Assembly (NCBI RefSeq): GCF_007993935.1
Contig: NZ_VITY01000013.1
Location: forward strand, 1 to 64,000
DNA: 64,000 bases
Origin: Bradyrhizobium macuxiense
GTDB lineage: Bacteria > Pseudomonadota > Alphaproteobacteria > Rhizobiales > Xanthobacteraceae
Reading direction: 5' to 3'
This document shows positions 1 to 7,511 of this stretch, one piece after another. The stretch's first letter is position 1, and every line of letters starts with the position of its first letter. A model generated the notes under the pieces. That model was not told the DNA's origin. It saw only the letters and a list, made by a program, of their open reading frames with translations, and did no database searches. Both the position numbers and the translations under genes were made by a program.

Positions 1-142
1 TCGCCAGCTGGCAGGTCGCATCAATCGACTTGACCAATGGCGGACCTGTCAGTGATGTGTCGGAACAGGTGTCAGCAATGTCTCCGGTCTAAACATCGAG
101 CCGGGCGATGACACCGGAGTGAGTACAAGACTCCTCCCACTT

Positions 143-264
143 GTCGTCCCTGCGAAAGCAGGGACCCATACTCCGCGGCCCCTGTCGTGAACGGGACTCG
201 TCGTACCAGCATCGTTCAACGGTAGTCATTCGTGGTTATGGGTCCCTGCTTTCGCAGGGACGAC
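143..264. repeat. Inverted pair of REP-like palindromes (REPIN-like)
   Basis: Bases 143-170 and 237-264 are exact reverse complements of each other over 28 bp. Each arm contains its own hairpin, TCCCTGC-GAAA-GCAGGGA. Two REP-type units facing each other across a 66-bp spacer is the layout called a REPIN. The unit resembles the GTCGTCCCTGCGAAAGCAGGG repeats that I recall as abundant in Bradyrhizobium genomes; that last point is from memory. Confidence 0.8.
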
Positions 265-336
265 ACCGAGCATGTTGAACGGCCGGAGGTCATGGGTCTC
301 GCGATCGCAGCGAGACGTCGCGCGTCAGGGCCGACA

Positions 337-367
337 GCAAGACTCATGGATTGGCAGCAATCGCTCT
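337..367 (+). promoter_or_regulatory. Putative AraC-type operator upstream of the catalase-like gene
   Basis: GCAATCGCTCT at 357-367 is identical to boxes at 4770, 5783 and (10 of 11 bases) 9189. A weaker half-site starting GCAA lies exactly 20 bp upstream at 337. The strong box ends 85 bp before the ATG at 453, much like the spacing before the genes at 5863 and 9286. Binding by a neighbouring AraC regulator is inferred. Confidence 0.5.
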
Positions 368-452
368 ACAATCACGTCAATAGCTCGGGGGCGGCGACAG
401 GTCTGGCCCGGTAAATCTGCACAAATTACCGGCTTTCGAACCAAGGGTCGCC

Positions 453-1400
453 ATGTCCGAGTTCCCGAGGGGCCCCGTCACGCCCGCCTTAATTGTTGAG
501 GCACTGGAAGCAGTGGCCGGCCATCCGTCAAACGGACGTGCGGGCTTTGCCAAGGGCCAATGCGTCCACGGCACCTATATGCCGTCGCAGCAGGCGCAGG
601 AAATCACGAGGTCGCGGAGCTTCACCAGGCCATCCCGCGTGCTGGCACGCTTCTCGGTGGGCGGCGGCAATCCCGATGTGGCGGATACCGACCATCTCGT
701 GCCGCGTGGTTTCAGCTTCAGGCTTGGCGACACCGGTCATCGCTCGGACATCCTCGCGCAAAACGCTCCGGTTCATTATGCGAGGACGCTCGAGCAGATG
801 CTGGCTTTCCTTGAAGTGCGCATCCCGGGACCCAATGGGCAGCCCGACGTCGAAAAGGTCAAGGCATTCTCTGCTGCCAATCCCGAAACGCTGCATCAGG
901 CCAGCTACATCGCCGCGCGGCCGCTGCCGGCCAGTTTTGCCGGCACGACCTATTGGGGGGTGCACTCCTTCCCCGCCACGAATTCGATGGGCGAGACACG
1001 GTTCATCAAATTCAAGATCGCGCCGGTGGGCGGCGAGGTGACGCTGACAGCGGCGGAAGCCAGGGCGAAGTCGGCCGACTTCCTGCACGACGAACTCGAA
1101 CAGCGGGTGGCGACAGGCAATATCCGCTTCAGTGTGATGGCGCTGCTCGACCGCCCCGGCGATCCTACCCTGGACCTGACCATCCGATGGCCCGACGAGG
1201 ACGATCGCGAAGCTGTGCGATTGGGGACGATCGTGATCACCGGCGTCGAGCCGAACGACGCATGCGATGGCTCTATCTTCGATCCGGCAAATCTCGCCGA
1301 TGGCATCGGTCGACCACCGGACGAGATCTTCGCAGCGCGCTCCGCCGCCTACGCCATCTCGCTGCGTCGCCGGTCAGGCGAGCCGCCGCGCACTGCCTGA
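453..1400 (+). CDS. Catalase-related peroxidase-like heme protein with altered distal site
   Basis: This 315-residue protein has the compact catalase fold of the SrpA-like (catalase-related peroxidase) family, about half the length of a classical catalase. Visible landmarks are FAKGQCVHG (residues 32-40), RFSVGGGNP (66-74), a conserved distal Asn in QNAPVHYAR (N104), TTYWGVHSF (165-173) and the proximal heme-tyrosine motif RSAAY (R296, Y300). The distal catalytic His normally found in the HAKG motif is replaced by Phe32, so peroxidase or catalase activity is doubtful. Its stop lies 2 bp from the convergent AraC gene. The AraC-like box upstream suggests regulation with the efflux and hydrolase genes. 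Family assignment is firm; function is not. Confidence 0.82.
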   Translation: MSEFPRGPVTPALIVEALEAVAGHPSNGRAGFAKGQCVHGTYMPSQQAQEITRSRSFTRPSRVLARFSVGGGNPDVADTDHLVPRGFSFRLGDTGHRSDILAQNAPVHYARTLEQMLAFLEVRIPGPNGQPDVEKVKAFSAANPETLHQASYIAARPLPASFAGTTYWGVHSFPATNSMGETRFIKFKIAPVGGEVTLTAAEARAKSADFLHDELEQRVATGNIRFSVMALLDRPGDPTLDLTIRWPDEDDREAVRLGTIVITGVEPNDACDGSIFDPANLADGIGRPPDEIFAARSAAYAISLRRRSGEPPRTA

Positions 1401-1402
1401 AA

Positions 1403-2335
1403 TCACCGATTGCCTTCGGACACGCCGCACATTTCACGGCGCCACACAGCCGGGCTGACCCCGACCACGGCTGAGAACACCCGTGTAAAGTGGCTCTGGT
1501 TGGCAAAGCCGGCCGATATCGCGATCTCGGCCAGCGGCAGTTCGCGCACGCCCATCAATTGCTTCGCGGCCTCCACGCGCTGACGAAGCAGCCACTGATG
1601 CGGCGGCTGGCCGGTGGAGATTCGGAACGCGCGCGAAAAATGGCTGACCGAGAGGCCGAATTCAGCCGCGATCTGTTGCGATGAAAGTTTTCCGCCAAGA
1701 TCGGCGTCAAGCCTTTCACAGGCTCGTTTCATCTGCCAGGGCGCTAGACCACCGCGCGCGAGCTCCGCGACGCGCCGCATACCGCCATAGGTCTGCGCAA
1801 CATGCGCGGTAAATGCGAGCATCGTGTAATCGACGAAGAGCTGGTTAATCTCAGCGGGCCGACGCAGCGCTTGCAGGAGCGACCCGCCAATATGACGGAT
1901 GACCGCGTCATCATGACCGCCGCCGAGCTGGGAGGGGAGCTCGCCCACGCGCGGCGCGGCGGCCTGTGCAGCGATGCCGTCGAGCGCCGAGCGCGGAAGG
2001 TAGAAATGAAGGTGATGTAATGGCTGGTTGATGATGAAACGTGGATTTTTCTTCATGTCGTACAGGTGTGTTGCACCCGCACGAATATCGGTCTTGGTGG
2101 AACGCTTGCCGCGCTCCCAGCGCTCGGCGTTGGGGTAATCGTAAAGTTTCAGGCTGACAATATAGGCATCCTGAACATCCATCTCGCCGGAAGGGCCTTC
2201 CACAGGGGTATCATCCCGAACCTCAGTAACCGCGATTTCGGCATTGCGCAGCGAGCGCGTGATCAACGAGGATGCTGGATGCTCCAGATGAAAGTACTGG
2301 GTCACAGCCTGACCGTAGAAACCCATCGACTTCAT
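1403..2335 (-). CDS. AraC-family transcriptional regulator (copy 1)
   Basis: A 310-residue regulator. The first 190 residues form the ligand-binding half (cupin-like, with HLHFYLPRSALD near residue 105) and residues about 200-305 hold the paired helix-turn-helix domain with the conserved GFANQSHFTRVF segment and a WRRE end. It is a close paralogue of the next gene on the same strand; a 68-bp stretch of the DNA-binding half differs at one base from that copy. It faces the catalase-like gene and ends 2 bp from it. The effector is unknown. Related AraC proteins often activate neighbouring detoxification genes, which would fit this locus. Confidence 0.88.
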   Translation of the reverse strand: MKSMGFYGQAVTQYFHLEHPASSLITRSLRNAEIAVTEVRDDTPVEGPSGEMDVQDAYIVSLKLYDYPNAERWERGKRSTKTDIRAGATHLYDMKKNPRFIINQPLHHLHFYLPRSALDGIAAQAAAPRVGELPSQLGGGHDDAVIRHIGGSLLQALRRPAEINQLFVDYTMLAFTAHVAQTYGGMRRVAELARGGLAPWQMKRACERLDADLGGKLSSQQIAAEFGLSVSHFSRAFRISTGQPPHQWLLRQRVEAAKQLMGVRELPLAEIAISAGFANQSHFTRVFSAVVGVSPAVWRREMCGVSEGNR

Positions 2336-2440
2336 ATGCGCCGCCCCCTTGAGTGGAGTTGGACGGAATGAATGACCGCGATCGAGCGAAGGTCGCGACC
2401 ATCGTGAGGATCACGCGGCAGCCTCCAGGGCAGCCCGTGA

Positions 2441-3385
2441 TCATACTTCGCCTTCGGATACGCCATATTGCTCGCGACGCCACACGGCTGGACTGACCCC
2501 GACCGCGGCCGAGAACACCCGCGTAAAGTGGCTCTGGTTGGCAAAGCCGGCCGATATCGCGATCTCGGCCAGCGGCAGCTCGCGTACCGTCATCAACTGC
2601 TTGGCCGCGCTGATACGTTGGCGAAGCAGCCATTGATGCGGCGGCAAACCGGTGGAGATTCGAAAAGCCCGCGAAAAATGTCCGACCGAGAGGTCGAATT
2701 CAGCCGCGATCTGCTGCAACGAACGTTTTCCGCCCAAATCAGAATCAAGCCGTTCACAGGCCCGTTTCAACTGCCGGGGCGCAAGACCACCGCGCGCCGA
2801 TTTGGTGACTTGCTGCAGTCCACCATAGGTCTGCGCAATATGCGCGCTGAACGCTAGCATCATGTGATCAACGAATAGTTGGTTCGTCTCGTCCGGCCGA
2901 CGCAGCGCTTGTAGCAGCGCCGCACCGACATGACGCATGATCTTGTCGTCATGGCCGAAGCCGAATTGACAGGCGAGATCCCCGATGCGGGGTACACCGG
3001 CTTCCTCAGCGATGCGATCGAGCGCCGAACGCGGAAGAAGAAATTGGAGAGAGTGGAATGGCTTGTCGATGATATATCCCGGATCGCTCCTGAGGTCGTA
3101 TAGATACGTTGTACCGGCTCTGACATCCGTCTTCATGACGCATTTGCCGTGATCCCAGAGCTCGCAGTCCGGGTAATCGTGAAGCTTCAGGCTGATGAAA
3201 TAGGCCTCATCGGCCACTGAGCCGGAAAGACCCGGCTCGGGGTTATCACACTTGGTTTCGGTGACTGCGAGTTCGACGCCGCGCATCGAACGCGTGATCA
3301 GCGACGGCGGCGCCTGTCTCAGGTGCAACTGCCGCCCGACCCTCCGCGCGAAGGTGTCTGCCTGTGTCATGTGGGATGGTCTCAT
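2441..3385 (-). CDS. AraC-family transcriptional regulator (copy 2)
   Basis: A 314-residue paralogue of the regulator at 1403-2335, with the same architecture: an N-terminal sensor half containing SLQFLLPRSALDRI and a C-terminal double helix-turn-helix ending GVSPAVWRREQ. The two genes are separated by 105 bp and lie on the same strand, so they could be co-transcribed from the region upstream of 3385. Both look intact. The start at 3385 gives MRPSHMTQAD; Met at residue 6 is an alternative. Being one of four AraC genes within 4.5 kb, it probably arose by tandem duplication. Confidence 0.87.
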   Translation of the reverse strand: MRPSHMTQADTFARRVGRQLHLRQAPPSLITRSMRGVELAVTETKCDNPEPGLSGSVADEAYFISLKLHDYPDCELWDHGKCVMKTDVRAGTTYLYDLRSDPGYIIDKPFHSLQFLLPRSALDRIAEEAGVPRIGDLACQFGFGHDDKIMRHVGAALLQALRRPDETNQLFVDHMMLAFSAHIAQTYGGLQQVTKSARGGLAPRQLKRACERLDSDLGGKRSLQQIAAEFDLSVGHFSRAFRISTGLPPHQWLLRQRISAAKQLMTVRELPLAEIAISAGFANQSHFTRVFSAAVGVSPAVWRREQYGVSEGEV

Positions 3386-3816
3386 AGCAAGGAGCCAGAC
3401 GAGGTGACCAGCCGATCGCCTCCGCAGTCATTATTGGTATTATCCGGTATCGGGATGCTGTGGTCTAGGTCAGCGGACGCTAGAACGGTATTGTGATTGC
3501 CTTGCGACGGACGATTTTCACAAATGATTTCAGTACCTGGCATCCGGTTGTGCTGACGACATCGATCAATACTGCTGACCTAACGCCCGCAGGCTGCCCA
3601 TCGCGCGACGCCGCAGGCAAAATGTTGCAGCAGGATCAGGCAAAGCCCAGCGGTTTTGGGAAAGAAGCCGTAGTTCTCCTTGCCTAAAACGCGCGGCGAA
3701 GGCTCGCAGCATTTACCGGCATCAACCAACCGCGGACTCGAAGCAACGACGTCACGCGCCGTCCGTGAAGCCGGGCCGGTGGCACGCGTGTGGTCTCGCC
3801 AGACGAGTACAAGCCA
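3386..3816. other. Divergent intergenic region between AraC pairs
   Basis: This 430-bp stretch separates the minus-strand AraC pair from the plus-strand AraC pair and should carry promoters for both. An open frame at 3493-3687 has no recognisable features and I treat it as noise. I looked for the GCAATCGCTCT box found upstream of nearby genes and found only partial matches (for example GCAATC on the minus strand near 3495), so autoregulation cannot be argued from this region. Confidence 0.5.
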
Positions 3817-4767
3817 ATGAGCAAGCCAATCCGCCACGAAGCGTCAGAGGGGCCGCAGGCTGCGCCCGAGATGCGTCAGACCAATTTGCCGGGCAGCGAC
3901 CATCGTACCGCCGAGGCCGAGATGGAGCGGGTGCTCGGGACCACGCCGTTTCACATGGCTTTGGATTCCTCGGGCGCCGGGATCGCGCATTGGAAGCATG
4001 ATCCATTGCACGACGTCGTCGAGCCGATGACCCATCACGTCATCATGGCCTACAACGGCACGGTACAGCGCATGGAGCGGCGGACAGGGCGATCGCGCGT
4101 GACCGGCACGTTCCGGCCCGGCGTCGTGATCATCATCCCGGAAGGATCAAGCTCGCGATGGGACATCTCAAAGCCTGTCGACGTGGTTCAGCTCTATCTT
4201 CCGCACGCCACCCTCAGACGCGTGGCGGACGAAGTCGACGGCGCCACGCCAAGGGAAATCCTGGAGCGCACGGCGCATCCCGATCCCGTCACATCCCGGC
4301 TGCTGCTGAGCGCGGCAACTATCCTGGAGAGCAATGACGCCCTGGATACATTGTTCAGGCAGCAACTGACGGAGCTGCTGGCCACCCGTCTTCTCGTCGC
4401 GCATGCCAGCTCGACCGTCGCGGTCGAGCCGGTCAGGGGAGGATTGGCGCCGAAGGCGCTGCTTCGTGCGATCGAACGCCTGCGTTCAGACAGCGATACG
4501 GACGTGTCGCTGGCGGCTCTCGCATCGGAGGCCGGGCTGTCGCGCTTTCACTTCTGTCGCGCCTTCAAGGACAGCACCGGCCTTTCCCCCCATGCCTGGC
4601 TGCGCCAGTACCGGCTCGAACAGGCGATGAGCATGTTGCGTAACACGGATGCGTCGGTGGTGTCGGTGGCGGCGGAGCTCGGCTACGCCTCCCAGACCGC
4701 CTTTGCTGCCGCGTTCAAGAAGCTCACGGGCGAAACGCCGAGCGATTGGCGGAGGCGCGTGCGTTAG
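3817..4767 (+). CDS. AraC-family transcriptional regulator (copy 3)
   Basis: With the ATG at 3817 the protein has 316 residues; an in-frame GTG at 3790 would add nine. The N-terminal half carries the sensor region with DVVQLYLPHATLRRVADE, and the C-terminal hundred residues carry the two helix-turn-helix motifs (ALASEAGLSRFHFCRAFKD and LGYASQTAFAAAFKK). It is much closer to copy 4 immediately downstream than to copies 1 and 2. The gap to the next gene is short and contains a lone GCAATCGCTCT box at 4770, just after this stop codon. I infer a tandem duplicate; ligand and targets are not visible. Confidence 0.87.
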   Translation: MSKPIRHEASEGPQAAPEMRQTNLPGSDHRTAEAEMERVLGTTPFHMALDSSGAGIAHWKHDPLHDVVEPMTHHVIMAYNGTVQRMERRTGRSRVTGTFRPGVVIIIPEGSSSRWDISKPVDVVQLYLPHATLRRVADEVDGATPREILERTAHPDPVTSRLLLSAATILESNDALDTLFRQQLTELLATRLLVAHASSTVAVEPVRGGLAPKALLRAIERLRSDSDTDVSLAALASEAGLSRFHFCRAFKDSTGLSPHAWLRQYRLEQAMSMLRNTDASVVSVAAELGYASQTAFAAAFKKLTGETPSDWRRRVR

Positions 4768-4769
4768 CG

Positions 4770-4780
4770 GCAATCGCTCT
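4770..4780 (+). promoter_or_regulatory. Single GCAATCGCTCT box between AraC copies 3 and 4
   Basis: An exact copy of the 11-bp box sits directly after the stop of AraC copy 3 and 14 bp before the ATG of copy 4. The equivalent place after copy 4 has two such boxes, so this may be a remnant left by the tandem duplication rather than a working operator. If bound, its closeness to the start codon would favour repression. Confidence 0.35.
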
Positions 4781-4794
4781 GGCAGGTAACTGAA

Positions 4795-5760
4795 ATGTCT
4801 TCCGAACGCGAGGACGGCCCCATGGGCGACCCGATATTGCGCGCTCCCTTGCAAGACCCTCAGCCGCGTCCCTCCGAGGCGGACCCGGACAAACTACGTC
4901 GCGCCGATGTGGAGATGGCGCGTGTCCTCAAGACCGTCCCCCTGCAGATGGCTTCGGACCCATCCAATGGCTCCATCGCGCATTGGAAGCATGGGGCTCT
5001 GCACGACGTGGTCGAGCCGATGACCGATCATGTCATCATGACCTATCCCACCGGCGTTCAGCGCCTGGAGCGACGGACCGGGACGTCGGTCGCGATCGGA
5101 ACGGCGCGTTCCGGCGTCGTGACGATCATTCCGGCCGGATCACAAGCCAGATGGGATATTCCCGGCATCGTCGATGTCATCCAGCTCTATCTTCCGCACA
5201 CGACGCTCGCACGCGTTGCCCGTGAAGCCAATGCGCCCGCGCCCGGCGATCTTCTGGAGCGGACGGGACAGCCAGACCCCATCACGTCCGGATTGCTGAT
5301 GAGTGCGGCGGATGTGCTGGATGGCAATGCGGCCCTGGATGCACTGTTCAGGCAGCAACTGACCGATATCCTGGCGACGCGCATTCTGGCCGGACACACC
5401 GGCGCACCAACCACGTTCGTGCCGATCATGGGCGGACTGTCTCCGCATGCTCTGCGACGCGCGATCGAACGCCTGCATTCCGACAGCGACGCTGACGTTT
5501 CGCTCGCGGCTCTCGCGTCGGAAGCCGGCCTGTCGCGCTTCCACTTCTGCCGTGCCTTCAAGGACAGCACCGGCCTTTCGCCCCATGCCTGGCTGCGGCA
5601 GCACCGGCTCGAGCAGGCGATGAACATGTTGCGCGATACCGACGCATCGATGGTGTCGATCGCGTCCGCACTCGGTTATGCGTCGCAGACCGCCTTCGCT
5701 GCCGCGTTCAGGAAACTGACCGGCGAAACGCCGTCCGATTGGCGGAGGCGTATGCGTTAG
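4795..5760 (+). CDS. AraC-family transcriptional regulator (copy 4)
   Basis: A 321-residue regulator closely similar along its full length to copy 3: sensor half with DVIQLYLPHTTLARVA, then the DNA-binding half with ALASEAGLSRFHFCRAFKD and LGYASQTAFAAAFRK, ending DWRRRMR. Met at residue 10 (position 4822) is an alternative start. The region after its stop carries a pair of AraC-type boxes that precede the 104-codon frame at 5863 and the efflux genes, so this protein or its paralogues may activate emrA/emrB. That link is inferred from position and repeated sequence only. Confidence 0.87.
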   Translation: MSSEREDGPMGDPILRAPLQDPQPRPSEADPDKLRRADVEMARVLKTVPLQMASDPSNGSIAHWKHGALHDVVEPMTDHVIMTYPTGVQRLERRTGTSVAIGTARSGVVTIIPAGSQARWDIPGIVDVIQLYLPHTTLARVAREANAPAPGDLLERTGQPDPITSGLLMSAADVLDGNAALDALFRQQLTDILATRILAGHTGAPTTFVPIMGGLSPHALRRAIERLHSDSDADVSLAALASEAGLSRFHFCRAFKDSTGLSPHAWLRQHRLEQAMNMLRDTDASMVSIASALGYASQTAFAAAFRKLTGETPSDWRRRMR

Positions 5761-5762
5761 CC

Positions 5763-5793
5763 GCAATCTTTCTGCAAGCACGGCAATCGCTCT
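5763..5793 (+). promoter_or_regulatory. Putative AraC operator, two direct boxes 20 bp apart
   Basis: GCAATCTTTCT (5763-5773) and GCAATCGCTCT (5783-5793) start exactly 20 bp apart, about two helical turns, as expected for two AraC-family half-sites on one DNA face. The 38 bp starting at 5763 match 33 of 38 bases of the site at 9169. The second box ends 69 bp before the ATG at 5863. This is the clearest candidate control site for the efflux genes. Confidence 0.6.
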
Positions 5794-5862
5794 GGCGCAG
5801 TCGAAATCTCAATCCGTTAGGTCAATACGGTACCCAAGATCCGTATCGGATGGAGATCAACG

Positions 5863-6177
5863 ATGACCTGGAGGAAATATCTCACCCTTCCTGCAATCGT
5901 CCCGCCACGGAGGGCGATAGCGAGCGCAGTCGTCTACGGCCTCTCGCTGGGCATCCGTTTCACGTCAGCCACCGGCGAGCAGGTCGAGGTTCACTCGCTC
6001 GCCACGGCGCCGATCATGACAACGGACGACGCTCCGCTATCCTACAATGGCTTTCCCCTGAGGCCAACGCAGCCGATTGCGCTTCGACTTGTCCAGCCGA
6101 TGCTTGCCGGCCGTTGTCACGCGGCGTGCGGACACTCCATGCCGATGGCGCTGGCGGCGACATGCGGCGCGCCGTGA
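5863..6177 (+). CDS. Possible small protein upstream of the efflux genes, unrecognised
   Basis: A 104-codon frame with a good ribosome binding site (GGAG at 5852-5855, seven bases before the ATG) and an operator-like box pair just upstream. I do not recognise the protein. It has one weakly hydrophobic stretch near residues 18-31 (AIASAVVYGLSLGI) and otherwise no clear motif. Third-position base use is less GC-rich than in the genes around it, so it may be a leader, a decayed gene or chance. It sits 152 bp before emrA on the same strand. Coding status is uncertain. Confidence 0.35.
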   Translation: MTWRKYLTLPAIVPPRRAIASAVVYGLSLGIRFTSATGEQVEVHSLATAPIMTTDDAPLSYNGFPLRPTQPIALRLVQPMLAGRCHAACGHSMPMALAATCGAP

Positions 6178-6329
6178 GCGCCGCCTAGAATTTATCTCAC
6201 ATCGTCGTGTCGTTGGCGATCGCGCCGGGCTCTCCCGGACGGCGGCGACGCGCGTGCGTCCCGGCGTCATGACGCCTGCCTGCGACATCCGATTCGACTC
6301 CCGAGCGCAACAACTTTTGGAGGACCACC

Positions 6330-7481
6330 ATGTCGACCCTTCCTTACGCCGCCGAGCAGAAAGCCGGCACCCGCAGCTCGCCGTCGCGCCAGGCAGTCCG
6401 GCGCGCGGCGTTCGCGCTCGCCGCGGCACTCGGCGTCGCCAACGCTGCCGCGTTCGGCCACTACTACGTCACCACCGGCCGCTACCTGGAAACGACCGAC
6501 GATGCCTATGTCAAAGCCGATTCCACGATTATCGCACCCAAGGTCTCCGGCTACATCGCCGAGGTGCTGGTTTCCGACAACGAACGGGTCAGGGCCGGCC
6601 AGACGCTGGCGCGGATCGACGACCGCGACTTCAAGGCCGCGCTGGGGCAGGCCCAGGCGGATGTCGCCGCGTCCGACGCTGCCGTCAAGAATCTCAACCT
6701 GCAGATCGAATTGCAGGAGCCGCTGATCCAGCAGCAGGCAGCCGAGGTCGACGCGATCGAGGCCAGCCTGAAATTCGCGCAGCAGGAGCGCGCCCGCTAC
6801 GACGAACTCATGAAATCGGGTTCCGGCACGATCCAGCGCGCCCAGCAGACCGACGCGGCGTTGCGCACGCAGACTGCGCAGCTGCAGCAGGGCAAGGCGG
6901 GATTGCTGGCGGCCAACAAGAAGATCGAGGTGCTCGCGGCCCAGCGCGCGCAAGCCGTCGCGCAACTCAGCCGCGCGCGCGCGGTCGAACAGCAGGCCGC
7001 CCTGAACCTCTCCTATACCGAGATCACGGCACCGGTTGAGGGGACGGTCGGCGCACGAACGCTCCGCATCGGGCAGTATGTGCAGGCTGGAACGCAACTG
7101 ATGGCAGTCGTGCCGCTCGACGCGGTTTACGTGGTCGCGAACTTCAAGGAGACCCAGCTTACCCATGTGCGCAATGGCCAGCCGGTCGAGCTGCGGGTCG
7201 ACAGCTTCCATTCGATCAGGCTGAAGGGCCATGTCGACAGCCTGTCGCCGGCAAGCGGCCTGGAATTTGCGCTGCTGCCGCCCGACAACGCCACCGGCAA
7301 TTTTACCAAGATCGTGCAACGCGTGCCGGTGAAGATCGCGCTCGACGATCACAGCCTCACGGGCCTGCTGCGGCCCGGCATGTCGGCGATCCCGACCGTC
7401 AACACCAAATCGGCCGCCGTCGCCGAACGTACCTCCGGGAAGCGGCTCGCTGCGCGCGGCGGCGGTCCCGCAGCCGACTGA
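6330..7481 (+). CDS. emrA: EmrA/HlyD-family membrane fusion subunit of an efflux pump
   Basis: A 383-residue periplasmic adaptor with one N-terminal membrane helix (about residues 28-50), then TDDAYVKADS and the first half of the lipoyl/barrel-sandwich domain (IIAPKVSGYIAEVLV), a long coiled-coil hairpin (about residues 105-225) and the second half (YTEITAPVEGTVGARTL). This is the classical EmrA order. A strong ribosome site (TTTTGGAGGACC) precedes the ATG. The MFS subunit follows after 30 bp, so the two genes form an operon for drug or toxic-compound export. The outer-membrane partner is not encoded here. Control through the boxes at 5763-5793 is inferred. Confidence 0.92.
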   Translation: MSTLPYAAEQKAGTRSSPSRQAVRRAAFALAAALGVANAAAFGHYYVTTGRYLETTDDAYVKADSTIIAPKVSGYIAEVLVSDNERVRAGQTLARIDDRDFKAALGQAQADVAASDAAVKNLNLQIELQEPLIQQQAAEVDAIEASLKFAQQERARYDELMKSGSGTIQRAQQTDAALRTQTAQLQQGKAGLLAANKKIEVLAAQRAQAVAQLSRARAVEQQAALNLSYTEITAPVEGTVGARTLRIGQYVQAGTQLMAVVPLDAVYVVANFKETQLTHVRNGQPVELRVDSFHSIRLKGHVDSLSPASGLEFALLPPDNATGNFTKIVQRVPVKIALDDHSLTGLLRPGMSAIPTVNTKSAAVAERTSGKRLAARGGGPAAD

Positions 7482-7511
7482 TGCATCACGCCCGCGCGCG
7501 AGGAGGCCACC

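Larger units (their letters stand above)
1..452. other. Intergenic region with a repeat pair and a putative regulatory site
   Basis: I see no convincing coding region here; the short open frames have no family resemblance or ribosome binding site. The stretch holds an inverted pair of 28-bp palindromic repeats (143-170 and 237-264) and, close to the catalase-like gene, an AraC-type box (second half-site 357-367). The gene to the left of the window is not visible. Confidence 0.6.

Noticed and set aside
1..264. CRISPR-like array
   Set aside because: There are only two repeat units, and they face opposite directions, each with its own hairpin.
3493..3687. 64-codon frame between the AraC pairs
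   Set aside because: No ribosome site, no family resemblance, and it lies in a divergent promoter region.
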